A stretch of DNA of 64,000 bases from Bacillus xiapuensis (GCF_002797355.1 NZ_KZ454939.1:2250232-2314231), one strand, 5' to 3'. Positions 10,278 to 20,928 are shown, counted from the stretch's first letter. Notes: generated by a model not told the origin, from the sequence alone. Translations and numbers: made by a program.

Positions 10278-10318
10278 AACCCCCAAGAATGCGATTCCAC
10301 CAGCATTCTTGGGGGTTT
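10278..10318 (+). terminator. Rho-independent terminator after mnmM
   Basis: AACCCCCAAGAATGC pairs with GCATTCTTGGGGGTT across a ten-base loop, one of the strongest hairpins in the window. Confidence 0.85.
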
Positions 10319-10324
10319 AATTTC

Positions 10325-10500
10325 AGCCAGTTTGACTCCCTGTCTAGCAAAATGAGTCGTTCTCTTCGTCCGAATGGGAGGTTGCCCGATTCATATTCGC
10401 TCCCGCACAATGCAAATTGCAAAGGCGCGGCTGCAAAACGCCGCGATGGCAGCCTTTTCCTTTCTTTTCAGCGGCGGGGAGTGCCCCTTTACTGTTTGAA
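10325..10500. repeat. Intergenic repeat, family 1, copy B
   Basis: Non-coding stretch between the convergent mnmM and monooxygenase genes. GCAGCCTTTTCCTTTCTTTTCA (10449-10470, with one extra base pattern) and the following CAGCGGCGGGGAG recall copy A at 8486-8520. It also has GCGCGGCTGCAAAACGCCGCG as a local inverted repeat. No gene is seen. Confidence 0.4.
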
Positions 10501-10504
10501 AACG

Positions 10505-11509
10505 TTACGCTTTCGCCGCATCAGCCAGCAGTTCAAATGAGCGCAGCTTCTGTTTGAAATCGTAAATAATAGATATGGCCATGATTTGCTCCGTTTGGTA
10601 CAGCTCACTCAGCCGATGCAGCTCATCTCTCACTTTTTCCGGCGTTCCCACGATCATCCGCTTGCGGTTTTCCCAGACGCGCTGCTGTTCAAAAGGGCTG
10701 TATGGATAGGCTGCGGCCTTTTCAGGACTCGGTGTGCCGCTGGATGGCATGCCCTGCTCCAGCATCACCAAAGACAGGTCCAAGCTGGAGGCCATTCTTT
10801 CCGCTTCTTCATCATTTTCCGCGCATACCACAAATACGGCCACCATGCTTTTAGGCTGCTTTAAATAGGCGGATGGCCGGAAATTGCGGCGGTACTCCTC
10901 CATATATTGCGGTCCGCCTTCCCCGTTGATAAATTGCGCAAAGGTGTAAGGCAGTCCCTTAGAAGCAGCCAGCATAGCGCTCGACGGACTAGATCCGAGC
11001 AGCCACATTTCGGGCACTTGCTGAACAAGAGGCGTAGCTTTCAGTCCTCCATAAGGATTTCTCGCGATGTCGTCCGTTAAGTAACCGAGCAGTTCATCAA
11101 TCTGCTCCGGGTAACGATCAACGGGACGATAGCGGCTCCCCCCTTGAAGAGCCATCGTAGCGGCCGGCATGCCCCCTGGAGCGCGTCCTAAGCCTATATC
11201 TATTCTTCCTGGCGCCAGCCCTTCCAGTACGCGGAAGTTTTCTGCCACTTTGTATGGGCTGTAGTGAGGAAGCATCACACCCCCAGAGCCGACACGAATG
11301 GTTGTCGTCTTCGCGGCAAGGAAGGAAATCAGCACCTCCGGCGAAGAACCGGCAAGGCTTGGGGAATCGTGATGCTCCGACACCCAAAAGCGCTCATATC
11401 CTAACTGCTCCGCATGCCTGGCAAGCTCTACTGTTTGTTTTAATGCAGCTTCCGCGGTCATTCCTTCAGAAATCGGCGATTGATCCAACACACTTAATTG
11501 CAAAGCCAA
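10505..11509 (-). CDS. LLM-class (luciferase-like) flavin-dependent monooxygenase
   Basis: 334 residues beginning LQLSVLDQSPISEGMTAEAAL, with YERFWVSEHH near residue 40 and IDIGLGRAPGG mid-protein. These are hallmarks of the FMN-dependent bacterial luciferase-like family (YceB/YwcH group, TIGR03558). The likely reaction is oxidation of an organic substrate with reduced flavin and oxygen; the substrate is not known. The start codon is TTG at 11509, supported by AAGGAG 9 bases upstream; no ATG fits better. This gene is inserted between ytqB and ytpB compared with the B. subtilis order. Confidence 0.85.
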   Translation of the reverse strand: MALQLSVLDQSPISEGMTAEAALKQTVELARHAEQLGYERFWVSEHHDSPSLAGSSPEVLISFLAAKTTTIRVGSGGVMLPHYSPYKVAENFRVLEGLAPGRIDIGLGRAPGGMPAATMALQGGSRYRPVDRYPEQIDELLGYLTDDIARNPYGGLKATPLVQQVPEMWLLGSSPSSAMLAASKGLPYTFAQFINGEGGPQYMEEYRRNFRPSAYLKQPKSMVAVFVVCAENDEEAERMASSLDLSLVMLEQGMPSSGTPSPEKAAAYPYSPFEQQRVWENRKRMIVGTPEKVRDELHRLSELYQTEQIMAISIIYDFKQKLRSFELLADAAKA

Positions 11510-11578
11510 TTATGACATCTCCTTTTTTTTGGATGCCCTCATTTTATTTCGGATTCCGAATAATGTCTATTGAATTGC

Positions 11579-12667
11579 CTACCCTTGTTTTTTAAACCAC
11601 TTAGGAAAGGCCCGCTGCACCCGCCGGTAGGTCCGGCCGTTTAAGTAAAAAAACCAGCTGGCGGTGCCGCTTTTGCGGATCATTTTTTTAGAGATGGCAC
11701 GTATTTCTTTCTGCTGAAAGACTTTGTCATCCGAAAGATAGACACCGAGCAGCCCCCGGTTGATCAGCTGATGAAAACGGGCATGCGGCAGACCCTTCGT
11801 ATGCTTGTCCGCTTCTTCAATAAAGTAAATCATTCTTTCCAGCAACATTTCCTCGTTCTGATAATAGAAACAAAAGTTCAAATCCCCGCCGACCCGGTCT
11901 TCTGCCTGGTCGATCAAATAGTCCAGCAAAATATGCAGCCCTTGAATATAAGGAAAGTAGCCGTCGTGAACGACTTTGGCTTGCTGCCGGTCCATTTCAT
12001 CAGCGAGACTGTATGAAATCAAACAAAAAATGCCTAGTGTCGAGCCTGCACATGCTGAGAATTCATACCACTCCATATCCGGAAGCGCAGATTGATGCTG
12101 AGAAAACCAATTTTTCAAACGCTCTTCTCTTTCTTCTATTTGAACATGCTTATGTATTTGCAAATCGCAGTAGTAGCGGCACAGTTCCTGAAGATAAGGA
12201 TAGGTGATGTGATACTCGCGAATGGAAGCAATCACCGACTGACATTCTTTAACCAATGCCGCCAAGTAGCCGCCGTCCTCTTGATCTTCTCGACAACGGT
12301 AGTAGGAGCGAAGCGGCGCATCCGCCGTCAAGCAATCCTCCATCGCTTCATGAAGAGCGGCAAAATCTTTTGGGTCAAGCGACGTGCTGCGGTCGCAAAG
12401 ATTATCCAAATAATCACTGATCGTTTGATAAGCAACAATAAAGCGAACAGCTTCCCTTAGTTTTTCTCCGGACAGCAGCGCCAATACAGCGCCTCCTTCG
12501 CAATGAAACGTTTTATATTGGATGCTTGCAAGCGCTTGCTGCCGCAGTTCATCGTTTGGGATTTTCCCCGCTTGCGCTCTCCAATAATCCAGCTGCTCAT
12601 GAACAATCGGAAACACTTCTTTATAAATGCTGTGCATCAAGCCAAGCGGTGTAACAGGTACCGACAT
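11579..12667 (-). CDS. ytpB: Tetraprenyl-beta-curcumene synthase YtpB (DUF2600)
   Basis: 362 residues. The family is a non-canonical class of large terpene cyclase that converts heptaprenyl or hexaprenyl diphosphates into C30/C35 terpenes (sesquarterpenes). Motifs seen include DYLDNLCDRS near residue 105 and YLIDQAEDRVGGDLNF near residue 245, both Asp-rich sites likely to bind diphosphate through magnesium. It starts 10 bases after ytpA ends, and the pair forms an operon as in B. subtilis. Confidence 0.88.
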   Translation of the reverse strand: MSVPVTPLGLMHSIYKEVFPIVHEQLDYWRAQAGKIPNDELRQQALASIQYKTFHCEGGAVLALLSGEKLREAVRFIVAYQTISDYLDNLCDRSTSLDPKDFAALHEAMEDCLTADAPLRSYYRCREDQEDGGYLAALVKECQSVIASIREYHITYPYLQELCRYYCDLQIHKHVQIEEREERLKNWFSQHQSALPDMEWYEFSACAGSTLGIFCLISYSLADEMDRQQAKVVHDGYFPYIQGLHILLDYLIDQAEDRVGGDLNFCFYYQNEEMLLERMIYFIEEADKHTKGLPHARFHQLINRGLLGVYLSDDKVFQQKEIRAISKKMIRKSGTASWFFYLNGRTYRRVQRAFPKWFKKQG

Positions 12668-12676
12668 TCCTTCACC

Positions 12677-13486
12677 TCATTTATCTATGACATACCCTAG
12701 CAGTCGCAACCGGTTTTCGACAAATGTTTTGGCATACTCGAACACATCCTCCCGTTCCGGTTCATTAAATACCTCATGATAGAGGCCTGCCCATTCTTTA
12801 TACAACATTTCCGAAAGATCCAGTTGGTGAAACCATTTTCTTACTGTTTTTTTATCGACAATCAAATCCTCCCCCGCTTGCATAACAAGCAGCGGCACAT
12901 CCGGAAAGCTTGCTGCTTTTAGCGCGGCCAGCTTGATGGCTTGATTCAATTCACGGTACCAGCGGACGGACACTTTGTTGATATACAGCACATCTTCCTT
13001 GTCGGCCTCTATAACCTCCTGATTTCTCGTCGCCATTTCAACCGTGATCCCCGAAGAAAACTTGAAGGAAGGTGCTAATGAATTGAGCCCGTGCGAGACC
13101 ATATCCATCAACTTAGGCGGCGTCTGCAACAAGCCGAGACATGGAGAAGACAAGATGACCCCGGCTAATTCAAAGCTTTGCTCTTGAAGCAGGCGAATGG
13201 CGATGAGTCCTCCCATGCTATGACCGAGCAAAAAGACCGGCAAATCAAATTGAAAAGCGGCTTCCACCCAGTCCCGCACCTCTGTCAGGTACTCATTAAA
13301 CGAAGAGATATGCCCCCTCTTAGCGCGCGATGTCATGCCTTGCCCCGGCAGGTCTCCCATGACGACATGAAACCCCGCTTCCCGCCACATTTCAATCAGC
13401 CAGCCATAACGTCCATGGTGCTCCATCGCCCCATGAATGATCACGATCACACCTTTAGGCTGCTGTTCCGTTTCCCACTTCCACAT
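12677..13486 (-). CDS. ytpA: Alpha/beta hydrolase YtpA (lysophospholipase, bacilysocin-type)
   Basis: 269 residues of the serine-aminopeptidase/monoglyceride lipase fold. The nucleophile elbow is GHSMGG with Ser90, and VIIHGAMEHHGRY near residue 15 forms the oxyanion region. The B. subtilis orthologue releases the lysophospholipid antibiotic bacilysocin from membrane phosphatidylglycerol. GGAGGAATGACAT precedes the ATG. It is the first gene of the ytpA-ytpB pair. Confidence 0.86.
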   Translation of the reverse strand: MWKWETEQQPKGVIVIIHGAMEHHGRYGWLIEMWREAGFHVVMGDLPGQGMTSRAKRGHISSFNEYLTEVRDWVEAAFQFDLPVFLLGHSMGGLIAIRLLQEQSFELAGVILSSPCLGLLQTPPKLMDMVSHGLNSLAPSFKFSSGITVEMATRNQEVIEADKEDVLYINKVSVRWYRELNQAIKLAALKAASFPDVPLLVMQAGEDLIVDKKTVRKWFHQLDLSEMLYKEWAGLYHEVFNEPEREDVFEYAKTFVENRLRLLGYVIDK

Positions 13487-13635
13487 ATGTCATTCCTCCT
13501 CTGGCTTCATGCTGAACCTATACTGTAGCACGAAGCCAGCTAAAAAATTTGGTCTATATGTCTTTATTATACAAATCTTTTTATATTAGATAAAATGATA
13601 TGAAAGCCGCTATTAGGAAAGGAGTTTTTTCAGAC

Positions 13636-14151
13636 ATGATCTATCCTTACAAAGATAAAGTGCCTGCTATTGCCAAAACGGCCTATATCGCTGATTATGC
13701 AACTGTCACAGGCGATGTGACCATCGGCGAAGAGTCAAGTGTATGGTTTCACACCGTGATCCGCGGAGACGTCGCTCCGACAATCATCGGCAGGAAGGTG
13801 AATATTCAAGACAATTCCGTCCTGCATCAAAGTCCCCATAATCCTCTCATCATTGAAGATGAGGTAACCGTCGGCCACCAAGTCATTCTGCACAGCTGCA
13901 AAATCAGAAAAAAAGCATTGATCGGCATGGGCTCCATCGTTCTTGATAACGCCGAAATAGGAGAAGGAGCTTTCATTGGCGCAGGCAGCTTGATCCCGCC
14001 GGGAAAAGTCATCCCTCCTCACTCACTGGCTTTCGGGCGCCCGGCTAAAGTCATCCGCGATCTCAATGACCGCGACCGCAAAGATATGGAACGGATCGTG
14101 AAGGAATACGCCGAAAAAGCGCAGTACTATAAAAGTCTGCAAAAATCTTAA
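13636..14151 (+). CDS. ytoA: Gamma carbonic anhydrase-like protein YtoA
   Basis: 171 residues of left-handed beta-helix hexapeptide repeats (for example VTGDVTIGEESSVWFHTVIRGD). Metal-ligand histidines are present in NSVLHQ, GHQVILHSC. The family is trimeric and zinc-binding; activity as carbonic anhydrase is inferred, not shown. I start at the ATG at 13636, preceded by AAAGGAG, and not at an in-frame ATG 36 bases earlier that has no ribosome site. This gives the usual YtoA length. Confidence 0.87.
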   Translation: MIYPYKDKVPAIAKTAYIADYATVTGDVTIGEESSVWFHTVIRGDVAPTIIGRKVNIQDNSVLHQSPHNPLIIEDEVTVGHQVILHSCKIRKKALIGMGSIVLDNAEIGEGAFIGAGSLIPPGKVIPPHSLAFGRPAKVIRDLNDRDRKDMERIVKEYAEKAQYYKSLQKS

Positions 14152-14187
14152 AAGAACAGCCTTCCGCTGCAGCGGAAGGCTGTTCTT
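14152..14187. terminator. Bidirectional terminator between ytoA and metK
   Basis: AAGAACAGCCTTCCGC pairs perfectly with GCGGAAGGCTGTTCTT around a TGCA loop. It lies between two convergent genes and can serve both. Confidence 0.85.
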
Positions 14188-14196
14188 ATCTGCATG

Positions 14197-15396
14197 TTAT
14201 TTAGAGGCTTGCTCTTTTAAAATAGCAGCCTTGTCTGTTTGCTCCCAAGGAAGCTCGATATCCGTGCGGCCAAAATGTCCGTAAGCAGCCGTTTGTTTGT
14301 AAATTGGACGGCGCAGATCCAGCATTTTAATAATGCCGGCTGGACGCAGATCAAAGTTGGATCGGACAAGCTCTACGAGAACTTCTTCAGATACTTTGCC
14401 AGTACCAAACGTATCGACAGCGATGGATACAGGCTGAGCGACGCCAATGGCATAAGCAAGCTGCACTTCACATTTGTCAGCAAGACCGGAAGCTACAATA
14501 TTCTTCGCCACATAGCGAGCCGCGTATGCCGCAGAACGGTCGACTTTTGTCGGATCTTTTCCGGAGAAAGCACCGCCTCCGTGACGGGCATAGCCTCCAT
14601 ACGTATCCACAATGATCTTGCGGCCTGTTAAGCCCGCATCTCCTTGAGGACCGCCAATGACGAAGCGGCCTGTTGGGTTAATAAAGAATTTTGTTTCCTC
14701 ATCGATGAATTCTTTAGGCACAACAGGATCAATTACATGCTTTCGAACATCGTGCTGAATTTGCTCAAGTGTTATTTCAGGATGATGCTGCGTAGAGATC
14801 ACAATCGTATCGATTCGAACTGGCTGATCGTTTTCATCGTATTCTACCGTTACTTGAGTTTTTCCGTCAGGACGCAAATAAGCAAGAATTTCTTCCTTGC
14901 GAACTGCTGTTAAACGGCGGGATAATTTATGAGCTAAAGAAATCGGCAAAGGCATAAGCTCCTTCGTCTCATTGCAGGCAAATCCGAACATAAGCCCCTG
15001 GTCACCTGCACCGATCGCTTCAATTTCTTCATCGCTCATTTGTCCTTCACGGGCTTCCAGCGCTTGATCGACACCGGCTGCGATATCCGCCGACTGTTCA
15101 TCAATTGAAGTCAGCACGCCGCATGTGTGAGCATCAAAGCCGTATTTAGCGCGGTCATAGCCTATTTCTTTAATTGTGTCACGCACAATTTTATTAATAT
15201 CGACATAGGAAGACGTCGTAATTTCCCCAGCTACTAACACGAGACCTGTCGTCACTGATGTTTCTGCAGCCACTCGTGCGTTCGGGTCTTTGGATAGAAT
15301 TTCGTCAAGAATCGCATCGGAGATCTGATCACAGATTTTATCCGGATGACCTTCCGTTACGGATTCCGAAGTGAATAGACGACGGTTTTTTGTCAT
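14197..15396 (-). CDS. metK: S-adenosylmethionine synthetase
   Basis: 399 residues, full length. It makes SAM from methionine and ATP as a cytoplasmic tetramer. [10 protein letters not shown] (residues 11-20) carries the ATP-contacting histidine; [10 protein letters not shown] and GGGAFSGKD are the two MetK signatures. AAAGGAGGAAATTTC precedes the ATG. Expression is controlled by the SAM riboswitch upstream, a feedback on its own product. Confidence 0.96.
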   Translation of the reverse strand: MTKNRRLFTSESVTEGHPDKICDQISDAILDEILSKDPNARVAAETSVTTGLVLVAGEITTSSYVDINKIVRDTIKEIGYDRAKYGFDAHTCGVLTSIDEQSADIAAGVDQALEAREGQMSDEEIEAIGAGDQGLMFGFACNETKELMPLPISLAHKLSRRLTAVRKEEILAYLRPDGKTQVTVEYDENDQPVRIDTIVISTQHHPEITLEQIQHDVRKHVIDPVVPKEFIDEETKFFINPTGRFVIGGPQGDAGLTGRKIIVDTYGGYARHGGGAFSGKDPTKVDRSAAYAARYVAKNIVASGLADKCEVQLAYAIGVAQPVSIAVDTFGTGKVSEEVLVELVRSNFDLRPAGIIKMLDLRRPIYKQTAAYGHFGRTDIELPWEQTDKAAILKEQASK

Positions 15397-15477
15397 GAAA
15401 TTTCCTCCTTTAGTTGATCGGTCCGATCTTTAGTTGCACGGTACTCATTCCCCTAAGTTTATCCATTGAAAAATAAA

Positions 15478-15656
15478 AAAACCTCTCCGCATCATTAAAG
15501 AGAGGAAAGGTTTAACGTGTCAACATAGGCCTTTCACTCTTATCGTCCAAGGCTTGGACCTTGCTGCAGGTTAGCACCTTTGTCTTGAATGAGATCATCC
15601 AAGCAGGTTGCCGGGCTTCATTGGGCCTGTCCCTCCACCAGCTCAGGATAAGAGTA
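15478..15656 (-). promoter_or_regulatory. SAM-I (S-box) riboswitch of metK
   Basis: On the minus strand the aptamer starts with ACTCTTATCCTGAGCTGG and GGAGGGACAGGCCC, followed by GAAGCCCGGCAACC and ending with GATAAGAG. These are the invariant S-box elements (15536-15656). A terminator stem (CCTCTC...GAGAGG) with a seven-T tail lies at 15478-15507. SAM binding should favour the terminator and switch metK off. Confidence 0.95.
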
Positions 15657-15800
15657 TCCGTTCAATGATACATCTTACGGAATATAGCGATTGCTGTCAA
15701 CCCAAAGTTTCTTCCTAATTCTAGCTTTTTCCGAGTTCCTTCATATTTATGTATCTGTCTGATAATAATAAGAGAAAAAAGAAAACAAAAAAATGCGCGA

Positions 15801-15836
15801 ATAGTATAGACTAATCATCCGAATGTGTTATACTAT
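15801..15836 (+). promoter_or_regulatory. pckA promoter with palindromic operator
   Basis: ATAGTATA (15801-15808) and TATACTAT (15829-15836) form a perfect 8-bp inverted repeat with a 20-base centre. The right arm contains a -10 box TATACT. In B. subtilis pckA is repressed under glycolytic conditions by CcpN, which binds near its promoter. Assigning CcpN here is inference. Confidence 0.5.
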
Positions 15837-15899
15837 TTTTTGAGTAAATGAATGAGCAAATAACTAATTTAAATTTCGATAAAGGATGGTTATTAATTT

Positions 15900-17486
15900 A
15901 TGAAAACTGTAAGCGTTTCACATGAAATTGTCGAACTTCTAAATGGTTCAAACATCATCATGCAGCCGTCTGTATCCCAGCTTGTTGAAAAGGTGCTGAA
16001 CCGCAAAGAAGGTATCCTAACTGCCTCTGGTGCTGTCCGGGCAGAAACAGGAAAATATACAGGACGTTCTCCTAAAGACAAATTTATTGTTGAAGAAGCT
16101 TCAGTCAAAGATAAAATCGATTGGGGATCTGTTAATCAGCCAATTTCTGAAGCCGTCTTTGACCAATTATACACAAAAGTCATTAACTATTTAAAGGAAA
16201 AAGACGAACTGTTCGTATTCAAAGGATTTGCCGGAGCGGATTCCTCGCATCGCCTTCCGATCCAAGTCATTAACGAATATGCATGGCATAACTTATTTGC
16301 CCACCAATTATTTATTCGTCCAACAGAAGAAGAACTGAAGGATCATAAAGCGGGCTTCACCATCGTTTCGGCACCTGACTTTAAAGCAGATCCGGCTGTA
16401 GACGGCACTCATTCTGAAACGTTTATCATTGTTTCATTCGAACGCCGCATCGTTCTAATCGGCGGAACAGAATATGCCGGCGAAATGAAGAAATCGATTT
16501 TCTCCATCATAAACTTCCTGCTTCCTGAAAATGAGGTTCTATCCATGCACTGCTCGGCCAATGTTGGTTATGAAGGAGATGTCGCCCTATTCTTCGGCCT
16601 TTCCGGCACAGGAAAAACCACTTTATCCGCTGATCCTAACCGCCGTTTAATCGGAGATGATGAGCATGGCTGGTCTTCCAACGGCGTTTTCAACATTGAA
16701 GGCGGATGCTATGCCAAGTGCATCAACCTTTCACAAGAAAAAGAGCCGCAAATTTTTAACGCGATCCGCTTTGGCTCTGTTCTGGAAAATGTGATCGTGG
16801 ACAAAGACACGCGCATTCCTGATTACGACGATAACACCTTAACGGAAAACACTCGTGCGGCTTACCCGCTGCAAGCCATTGATAATATTGTGGACCCAAG
16901 TGTAGCTGGCCATCCGAATACAATTATTTTCTTAACAGCTGATGCATTCGGGGTCTTGCCTCCGATTAGTAAATTAACAAAGGAACAGGCGATGTATCAC
17001 TTCCTAAGCGGATACACTTCTAAGCTAGCTGGAACCGAGCGCGGAATTACAAGTCCGCAAGCGACCTTCTCTACGTGCTTCGGCTCTCCGTTTCTTCCTT
17101 TGCCGGCCACGCGCTATGCAGAAATGCTAGGAAAGAAAATTGATGAGCACAATGTTCAAGTCTTCTTAGTAAACACCGGCTGGACTGGCGGAGAATACGG
17201 TGTAGGGAGCCGCATGAAGCTTGCGTATACTCGCGCAATGGTGCAAGCCGCTCTTGAGGGTGAATTAAACAATGTGGAAACATACACCACTAAAACATTC
17301 GGCCTGCGAGTTCCTATTCATGTTCCAGGCGTGCCGGATGATGTCTTAATCCCTCGCAAAGCCTGGGCCGATGAAGAAGCTTTCATGAAAAAAGCCGCAG
17401 AACTGGCAGGGAAATTCCGCGAAAACTTCAAAAAATTCTCAGATGTCCAAAAAGAAATCATCGAGCTTGGCGGACCGCAAATTTAA
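15900..17486 (+). CDS. pckA: Phosphoenolpyruvate carboxykinase (ATP)
   Basis: 528 residues, full length. It converts oxaloacetate and ATP to phosphoenolpyruvate, CO2 and ADP, the first step of gluconeogenesis. The P-loop GLSGTGKTT is at residues 233-241; LIGDDEHGW and the HxxxxRP region RPTEEEL are also present. AAAGGATGG precedes the ATG. The gene is monocistronic, with its own palindromic promoter and a strong terminator at 17488. Confidence 0.96.
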   Translation: MKTVSVSHEIVELLNGSNIIMQPSVSQLVEKVLNRKEGILTASGAVRAETGKYTGRSPKDKFIVEEASVKDKIDWGSVNQPISEAVFDQLYTKVINYLKEKDELFVFKGFAGADSSHRLPIQVINEYAWHNLFAHQLFIRPTEEELKDHKAGFTIVSAPDFKADPAVDGTHSETFIIVSFERRIVLIGGTEYAGEMKKSIFSIINFLLPENEVLSMHCSANVGYEGDVALFFGLSGTGKTTLSADPNRRLIGDDEHGWSSNGVFNIEGGCYAKCINLSQEKEPQIFNAIRFGSVLENVIVDKDTRIPDYDDNTLTENTRAAYPLQAIDNIVDPSVAGHPNTIIFLTADAFGVLPPISKLTKEQAMYHFLSGYTSKLAGTERGITSPQATFSTCFGSPFLPLPATRYAEMLGKKIDEHNVQVFLVNTGWTGGEYGVGSRMKLAYTRAMVQAALEGELNNVETYTTKTFGLRVPIHVPGVPDDVLIPRKAWADEEAFMKKAAELAGKFRENFKKFSDVQKEIIELGGPQI

Positions 17487-17487
17487 C

Positions 17488-17532
17488 AATAAGAAAAGCT
17501 GCTTTCCCTTTAAGGAAGCAGCTTTTCTTATT
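17488..17532 (+). terminator. Rho-independent terminator after pckA
   Basis: AATAAGAAAAGCTGCTTCC-type stem pairs with GGAAGCAGCTTTTCTTATT. The hairpin begins 2 bases after the stop codon. Confidence 0.85.
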
Positions 17533-17616
17533 GGTGAAAAAACAAACTCTACCTTAGACAAAGAGGGAGAATGCATGCTCTTCCTCTGATAGTTTTAAAA
17601 GGGGAATCCACTTGCT

Positions 17617-19720
17617 TTACAGTGATTTATCCTCCGCTCGTTTCCGGTCCTTTTCCAACCATACTAACAGTGCCGGCAGAAGCAATCCGCGCACGAAGAA
17701 CGTATCAATGAAAATACCGACAGCCATAATAAAGCCGAAGACGAACAGAATTTCTACCGGCTGCGTCATTAGTACAGCAAATGTGGCAGCCAGAATGATT
17801 CCTGCTGATGAAATGACGCTTCCCGTTTTCGCTACAGCCAATTCCACTGCTTTCTGTAATGAATGAGCATTCCGCTCCTCCATAAAGCGCGAAACCAAAA
17901 TAATGTTATAATCGATCCCGAGCGCAACTAGAAAAACAAATGAATACAGCGGCACCCGCGTGCTGATCTCATCAATTCCAAACAGCGCATCTGAAAGAAA
18001 AACCCCTAGCCCAAGCGCCGCAAGAAAGGATAGGATGATGGTTCCCACCATGTATAAAGGCATTTTCAGCGATCGCGTCAACACGGCGAGCATCAGAAAG
18101 ATCAGCAGCGTTTCCGCCAGCATGATCACTTGCAAATCACGGTTGTTCAGCTCGCGGTCATCCAGCTTTTCCGCCGTCTCTCCGGCGAAATAGAACTTTC
18201 CAGCTCCTTGGGGCATTCGCTGCCATCTCCGGTGCTTTCTCGCGCAAGCGACTGACCGCAGCCAGCGCAGATGCTTCATAGGGGTTGGCTGCGAGCGACA
18301 GCGTGAATTTATGCGCCTTCCCATCCTCTGTGGCATCTGTATGCGAGACACTTGCCACGCCGTCTTGCTTTTTAAGCTCCGAGGAAAGGGCAGCCGGATC
18401 CCCTTCTCCTTCAAATAACACCGTTGTCGGCGCCAAATCTCCCGGGGAAAACTTCTCTTCAATCACTTTATAGCCTTCAAGGGAAGGCATATCATCCGGA
18501 AAGGTTTTCAGCGTATTCAATTCATACTTCATGTTCATCACATTTACACAAGCGGCGATTAAAAAGATCATGACCGCTCCTCCGGCTACAAAGGGCTTAG
18601 ACACTACAAAGCGGCCCAGCCTGCCCCATATCCCGTGTTCTTCCTTCTCCACTTTTTCGGCCTTGGGAATTTTCGGCCAGAACGACTTGCGGCCGAATAA
18701 AGTAAATAATGCCGGTACAAGGGTAACGGAAGCCAGCATAATCACAGCCATCACCGTAGCAAACAGCGGCGCAAAATTGCGGTAATCACCAATTGCGGCC
18801 AAAAACAGCACAACCATCGCCGCCAGCACCATTCCTCCAGAGAAAAAGACCGGCTCACCTGCGCCTCTCATCGCCATCTTCATCGCTTCATACTTACTTT
18901 CATGAAGCTTCAGCTCTTCCCGAAAACGAGACAGAACGAACAAAGAATAATCGGTCACTGCTGCAAACAACAGAATGGTCATAATAGAGAGAGATTGACT
19001 GCTCATCTCCAGACCTGCTTTTCCATACAGCCCCAAAATACGATCGGTCACAGCATAGACAAGAGCTGAAGCAAGCAAGGGAATTAAAGCGAGCAAAGGG
19101 GATCGGTAAATCACTATCAATAACAGCAAAATTAAGCCGACCGTCGAAAGCAGCAATACGATATCAGCGCGTGAAAAGAGAGAAATTGTGTCCGCCGCAA
19201 TCCCTGCCGGCCCCGTCACTCTCACCTCCAGTCCGGGTGACTCCTTCTCTGCTGTGCTCGTTAATAAATCTATTTTCTGCTTGTATTCTTTACTTTTCAG
19301 CTGTTCATCGAACAGGACAGGGATAACAGCAGCCGTCCGGTCCTCAGAAAAGAAATCGGCCCGAACAGGCTCGGGCAGCGCCGAAAAAGGCGGGATGTCT
19401 GTAAGCCCCTTGATATTTTCTTCCTGAATGGCACTCACCGCCTCTCCTACCGCTCCCTCTTCTATCTCTCCCTTCTTAGAATTCAGCACAATAATAGCCG
19501 GAACACCGCTGTCCTCCGGAAAATACCGCTTCACTTTCTCCGCTGCTTTCATCGAAGCCGCCTCATCCGGAAGCGCTTGAATGGACGACAGTTTATATTC
19601 ATTGGCACTCGGAGCCGCCATACTGAATAGTGCAGCTGCCAGTGTCCAAACGGCAATCACCGTCCACATCCCGCTTTTACTGGCTGTCCAGTCGGTCACT
19701 AATTGCAGAATCCGCTTCAT
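17617..19720 (-). pseudogene. MMPL/RND-family transporter, frameshifted
   Basis: Two overlapping frames together give a complete MMPL exporter of about 700 residues. There are two halves, each with a large extracytoplasmic loop and five to six helices; both contain the expected VTDYSLFVLSRFREE and LGIDYNIILVSRFMEE motifs. The first frame (start ATG 19720, GGGAG 8 bases before) goes off at the G run 18210-18213. One extra base there would join ...EKAPEMAANAP to QGAGKFYFAGE. It may be a true frameshift mutation or an assembly error. This family exports lipids or drugs. B. subtilis has no gene at this site between pckA and ytmB, so it is an insertion relative to that order. Confidence 0.82.
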
Positions 19721-19866
19721 TGTATCCGCTCCCTTCAGCTTCATTCATCTGTATGATTCTATGTAAACAGCCTGCAGACAGAAGTTTCAAATGTCAATAG
19801 ACGAAGAAAGAGCCGCTCCTTCTGGAAGTCGACTCTTCTTTCCGCGCTCACCCGTTCATAACATGA

Positions 19867-20109
19867 TTAGTTGGTGGAATATAAAGAAATTAATTTGTAT
19901 GTAATCGTAGTTGATTGCTGTGACCATTCTACTTTCTCAATGATAGCGGTTCCACTGCTGTCCCCGCCCTTCACTTTATATACATCGATCGGAATATCCA
20001 GCGGATACAGGCGATAGCCTGATTTCTTTAACGTGAAAAGGTTTTCTTCTTGGCGCTGCTCCTTCCCTTTTGTCACAATTATTGTATTCAATTCCATTGG
20101 CATGCCCAT
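19867..20109 (-). CDS. ytmB: DUF2584 protein YtmB
   Basis: 80 residues, starting MGMPMELNTIIVTKGKEQRQ, the characteristic opening of the DUF2584 family of bacilli. It is soluble with no known function. It lies next to ytmA in the same orientation (33-base gap), as in B. subtilis. Confidence 0.85.
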   Translation of the reverse strand: MGMPMELNTIIVTKGKEQRQEENLFTLKKSGYRLYPLDIPIDVYKVKGGDSSGTAIIEKVEWSQQSTTITYKLISLYSTN

Positions 20110-20142
20110 CGGTTTTCCACCTCCATCTTCCTCATTCGCTGA

Positions 20143-20913
20143 TCACGGGCGCTTTTTCATCCATTCGCACAACCGGGAAACAATCTCCCGATTAACATCA
20201 GGAGGAAAATAGTGATCATATTGTTCAAAATACCATGTTTCCGCCGGATGTTCCAGTCGTTTTAAGCTTTTTTCCAGACGAAATGCATGCTCGGCTGAGA
20301 CATTTCTATCTTTTAAGCCATGAATAATCAGCACAGGAGCCTGTAATCGCTGCAGCTGATTCAGCGGCGTCCGCCAATCGTAGCGTTCCTGATGCTTATA
20401 CGGACTTCCTCCGATGACGCGCTTCATCATCCGCCGCAAATCCTTTCGTTCCTCATAGGTCAAGAGCATATCAGAGACGCCTCCCCAAGTGACAACGGAG
20501 GCTGCTGGCCGTTCAATTCCCGTCCATAACGCCATGACACCGCCTCTTGAAAATCCGAACACATGCACCCTTTCAGCGACACGCGGGTGGGCTTGCAACA
20601 AGTCAAAGGCTGAAAACGCATCCTCTCTATCGTTCCCGGCAAAATCCTCGTTTCCCTCCCCGCCGCGATTGCCGCGATAATAGGGAGCAAATACAATCAA
20701 TCCTTCCGAAGCAAATTGGGCAATCCTGGCCGGACGCACCATCCCGACGTTTTTAATGCCTCCGCGCAAGTAAAGCATGCCGTCAAAGCGGCCGGACAGC
20801 AGCGGTTCCGCCAACATTCCTTTCACCTTTAAATCCCCGGAAAGGTAAGTAATAAGTGTTAGCTTGACTTGAGGATTTGGAGAGGGAAAACGGATAGCCC
20901 TCAGCACCTTCAT
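20143..20913 (-). CDS. ytmA: Alpha/beta hydrolase YtmA (prolyl oligopeptidase-like)
   Basis: 256 residues. The nucleophile elbow is GFSRGG with Ser122. The late acid VLIIHGLKDRNV and the final histidine in EQYDHYFPP complete a plausible catalytic triad. It belongs to the S9/acylaminoacyl-peptidase-like esterases; the substrate is unknown. It is followed closely by ytmB and preceded by ytkD, all on the minus strand. Confidence 0.82.
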   Translation of the reverse strand: MKVLRAIRFPSPNPQVKLTLITYLSGDLKVKGMLAEPLLSGRFDGMLYLRGGIKNVGMVRPARIAQFASEGLIVFAPYYRGNRGGEGNEDFAGNDREDAFSAFDLLQAHPRVAERVHVFGFSRGGVMALWTGIERPAASVVTWGGVSDMLLTYEERKDLRRMMKRVIGGSPYKHQERYDWRTPLNQLQRLQAPVLIIHGLKDRNVSAEHAFRLEKSLKRLEHPAETWYFEQYDHYFPPDVNREIVSRLCEWMKKRP

Positions 20914-20928
20914 ATCATCACCACTTCT

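Noticed and set aside
10205..10540. Plus-strand frame after mnmM
   Set aside because: It runs through a strong terminator and repeat and into the 3' end of the monooxygenase gene.
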